A stretch of 7,505 nucleotides of DNA from an uncultured Balneolaceae bacterium (GTDB taxonomy: Bacteria; Bacteroidota; Rhodothermia; Balneolales; Balneolaceae): the NCBI GenBank assembly GCA_937982515.1, contig CALJMB010000382.1, forward strand, positions 1 to 7,505, given 5' to 3'. Shown here in pieces: positions 5,447 through 7,505 of this stretch. The notes beneath the pieces are model-generated. The model ran no database searches and was not told the origin of the DNA. It was given only the letters and a program-made list of their open reading frames with translations. Made by a program: the position numbers and the translations under genes. Every line of letters begins with the position of its first letter. The first letter of the stretch is position 1.

Positions 5447-6690
5447 ACAAGTATCCAGCTATTGCAAAAAACATCTTTACGTTTGAGCTTTTTTTCATCC
5501 TCTTCCTTTTTGCGGGAAGGTATAAAACAGATCCCAGGTTTGCCTGGATACCGGCAGACCTGACAGCCTTATTTTTTGGTATCAGTATTATTGGAGGAAT
5601 ATACATCCTTTTCGCAAATGGCTTTGCCTTCCGTCCGTCTGTTCTCAAATTGAATGCCATATATCTGGTTTTTCTGATCTATGCATTGACAACTTATATA
5701 TGGACACCGGGCGAAATATATGCGAGCGAAAAAATGCTTTATTTAGCTACTCTTACCTTCTGGCCCCTGCTGGCAACGAGCCTGTTCATTTCATCCAGTT
5801 ATAAACGTCTCCATAGATTCCTGATCATATACGTAATTTTTGCAACATGGGTAGCTGTTGAATCTTTTCTGGCTTATCAGCAAGCCGGCGGATGGACTGT
5901 CTCTGCTTTGGGAGGCGACTATTTGGGTATCGGCAGAGTAATCGGGCCGGCTGTTTTAATCTTACTCCTGTTTATACTCTACTATGCCGGTACCTGGTAC
6001 ACAACTATGGCTGGAACGATACTATTTGGCTTTTTCCTCTACGTACAACTGATATCCGGGGGAAGAGGACCATTATTGGCAACAATCATACCGATGCTAA
6101 TTCCACTTGCTGCGAGTATAAATATCCACGAAAAAGGCATCGTGACATTCAAGAAAGCGTTTCCCGTCATGGCATCTATAGTAGGGATAGCTGCTATAGG
6201 AATGTTTATTTTGGCAAACAGTGAGCAGATACCTGTAACCATCAGACGGCTGAACATACTGTTTAGTGAAAGTACGGGACCCGGATCAGCCCAGGCCAGA
6301 GTCTCATTTTATGTTGCCTCTCTAAACCTATGGATACAAAAATTTCTGGTGGGTCACGGGATCGGGAGTTGGCCCTTGTTAATAGGCCACATAGACATAC
6401 AGGCTTATCCCCACAACCTTATCCTGGAAACTCTGGTAGAATTCGGCCTCATCGGACTAGCCATATTGGGTACTCTTTTTATCTTCGGCATCCGAAACCT
6501 GGGAGGATGGAATACTATTCGTAACAACCCTTTAAAGTTGCTGGTGTGTATGCTCTTCCTGAACACCCTTTTAAATGCCATGGTAAGCGGAGACTTGACA
6601 GATAACAGAATTGTGTTTGGCGCACTCGGACTGATGATGCTGGATAAAAAAGAATTGATAACAAGTCTGAAGAAACCAAAATACCCATAA
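5443..6690 (+). CDS. O-antigen ligase/polymerase-type membrane protein (Wzy/WaaL-like)
   Basis: This 415-aa protein is very hydrophobic, with about 11-12 predicted membrane segments. It fits the Wzy_C/O-antigen ligase superfamily, which joins lipid-linked glycan units at the periplasmic face of the inner membrane. Diagnostic pieces are 'SGGRGPLL' (Arg208) at the start of a membrane segment, a long hydrophilic loop at about 258-330, and 'GHGIGSWP' followed by 'YPHNLILETLVEFGLIGLA' (His324), the typical end of that loop leading into the next membrane segment. Ligases and polymerases share this architecture, so sequence alone does not decide between them. The neighbouring chain-length kinase and SLBB protein favour a polysaccharide polymerase. 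The start codon overlaps the sulfotransferase stop by four bases, indicating one transcript. No Shine-Dalgarno site of its own is evident, consistent with coupling. Confidence 0.88.
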   Translation: MNKYPAIAKNIFTFELFFILFLFAGRYKTDPRFAWIPADLTALFFGISIIGGIYILFANGFAFRPSVLKLNAIYLVFLIYALTTYIWTPGEIYASEKMLYLATLTFWPLLATSLFISSSYKRLHRFLIIYVIFATWVAVESFLAYQQAGGWTVSALGGDYLGIGRVIGPAVLILLLFILYYAGTWYTTMAGTILFGFFLYVQLISGGRGPLLATIIPMLIPLAASINIHEKGIVTFKKAFPVMASIVGIAAIGMFILANSEQIPVTIRRLNILFSESTGPGSAQARVSFYVASLNLWIQKFLVGHGIGSWPLLIGHIDIQAYPHNLILETLVEFGLIGLAILGTLFIFGIRNLGGWNTIRNNPLKLLVCMLFLNTLLNAMVSGDLTDNRIVFGALGLMMLDKKELITSLKKPKYP

Positions 6691-6918
6691 AGACAAAAAA
6701 CAGAAATTATTATCAGGGATCTGCCGGATTAGTTAATTAACAGATTTATGAACAGGGAACTTGAAATTTACCGGCCAGATGAAACATATAATTCTAAAAG
6801 AGGTTAGGAACGTTACAGGTCTGAACTAATAAATATACAATATTAATATCATCAAGATTAATGGATCAGTTGACAGCTAGTAAAACAGTCGGCAAGGTTA
6901 CTTTTGTAAGGAGCTAAA
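6691..6918. other. 228-base AT-rich intergenic region before the glycosyltransferase
   Basis: No convincing gene is present. It contains two perfect 10-bp palindromes, GTTAATTAAC (6732-6741) and ATATTAATAT (6840-6849), a 19-codon open frame (6748-6807) lacking a ribosome binding site, and a lone TTGACA at 6870-6875 without a -10 partner at normal spacing. The gap breaks the tight packing of the two genes before it, so the glycosyltransferase may be transcribed from its own promoter. Confidence 0.55.
6908..6913 (+). promoter_or_regulatory. Shine-Dalgarno site for the glycosyltransferase
   Basis: AAGGAG lies 5 bases before the ATG at 6919 and is the strongest ribosome binding site in the window. 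It fixes the start of the partial gene that follows. Confidence 0.75.
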
Positions 6919-7505
6919 ATGGAAAAAGTAGTTCATATGAGTTCTGTTCATTCTCCCAACGACCCGCGAATATTTAATAAACAATGCAAGTCTTTGGCAA
7001 AAAATGGATATGACGTGGTTTTTATTGTGCCTGACAGCCGGGATGAAACAATAGACGGTGTCCGGATAGTAAGTATACCCGCTCCAAAAAATAGATTTGA
7101 GAGGATGACAAAAACCATTTGGCAGGTTTATAAAATGGCCTCTAAAGAGCGGGCAGCCGTATATCATTTTCATGACCCAGAGCTTATTTTTGCGGGTATA
7201 TTACTACGCATGAAAGGAGCAAAAGTCATTTATGATGTTCATGAAGACTATATTACATCTATTCTCCAAAAGGGGTATCTGCCTGACGGCATAAGAAGAT
7301 TTCTGGCCGCGGGAATTCAACTATTTGAAAAGCTGGCGAGGAAGCTTTTTTTTATTGTCTTAGCCGAAAAGTATTATCAAGAGCGATTTCCGGAAGGATA
7401 CAAAATATTAAACTATCCGGCCTTTAACATCATCGAAAGCCGGACAAATGGACTGCAAAAAAAAAACCTGCTCTACACCGGAACTATATCAGAAGACAGA
7501 GGGGC
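6919..7505 (+). CDS. GT4-like (GT-B fold) glycosyltransferase, N-terminal part, cut by window end
   Basis: The first 195 codons are visible and the frame remains open at the window edge. The fragment begins 'MEKVVHMSSVHSPNDPRIF', followed by a 'KSLAKNGYDV' helix and strand, the usual acceptor-binding N-terminal Rossmann half of GT4-family enzymes that extend surface polysaccharides. 'HFHDPELI' (residues 83-90) and 'YDVHEDY' (105-111) are motifs seen in this subgroup. 'LLYTGTISEDRG' near the edge marks the start of the nucleotide-sugar-binding half. The catalytic E-x7-E region lies beyond the window, so donor and acceptor cannot be inferred. It probably works on the cytoplasmic face of the inner membrane, adding a sugar to the lipid-linked repeat unit of this locus. 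Start at ATG 6919 is supported by AAGGAG. A 228-base gap separates it from the polymerase gene. Confidence 0.9.
   Translation, partial: MEKVVHMSSVHSPNDPRIFNKQCKSLAKNGYDVVFIVPDSRDETIDGVRIVSIPAPKNRFERMTKTIWQVYKMASKERAAVYHFHDPELIFAGILLRMKGAKVIYDVHEDYITSILQKGYLPDGIRRFLAAGIQLFEKLARKLFFIVLAEKYYQERFPEGYKILNYPAFNIIESRTNGLQKKNLLYTGTISEDRG

Noticed and set aside
6870..6906. Possible promoter: TTGACA at 6870-6875, with TACTTTTG (6899-6906) matching the Bacteroidetes TAnnTTTG element
   Set aside because: No -10 hexamer lies 16-18 bases after TTGACA. The TAnnTTTG match is too far from it and would start transcription within the ribosome binding site of the gene.

Overview
The window looks like a chromosomal stretch from a Bacteroidota-like bacterium; my guess is the Balneolota/Rhodothermota side of that group. 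This rests on protein style (a BY-kinase/Wzz fusion next to a small separate SLBB protein, and a GT4 glycosyltransferase with an 'NDPRIF' N-terminus), moderate base composition, mixed use of Shine-Dalgarno sites, and long gaps filled with short-period repeats. It is not an identification. A sulfotransferase inside a polysaccharide locus would fit a marine or saline habitat, but that is inference.

Layout, all genes on the + strand. Bases 1-133 hold a pyrimidine-rich octamer repeat and the upstream region of a complete SRAP-domain (YedK/HMCES-type) gene at 134-841. A 413-base gap (842-1254) follows, with a degenerate heptamer array, a C-rich hairpin and a palindrome close to the next gene. From 1255 to the right edge the window is the start of an exopolysaccharide or capsule locus: a 790-aa Wzc-like chain-length regulator fused to a tyrosine autokinase (1255-3627); a gap with a perfect 23-bp inverted repeat built of heptamers (3697-3754); a small secreted SLBB-domain protein (3896-4438); a sulfotransferase (4547-5446) overlapping by 4 bases an O-antigen ligase/polymerase-type membrane protein (5443-6690); a 228-base gap; and a GT4-like glycosyltransferase (6919 onward) cut off by the window edge.

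How the genes may work together: in Wzy-dependent pathways, glycosyltransferases build lipid-linked repeat units, a Wzy-type membrane protein polymerises them, a Wzc-type protein controls chain length through tyrosine phosphorylation and oligomerisation, and an SLBB-containing outer-envelope protein helps export. The sulfotransferase would decorate the glycan with sulfate. No flippase, initiating phosphoglycosyltransferase, phosphatase or full-length Wza is visible here. I see no CRISPR array, RNA gene, insertion sequence or clearly new defence system. The least ordinary items are the short-period repeats in the gaps, the minimal SLBB protein, and tyrosine clusters in both cytoplasmic tails of the kinase.
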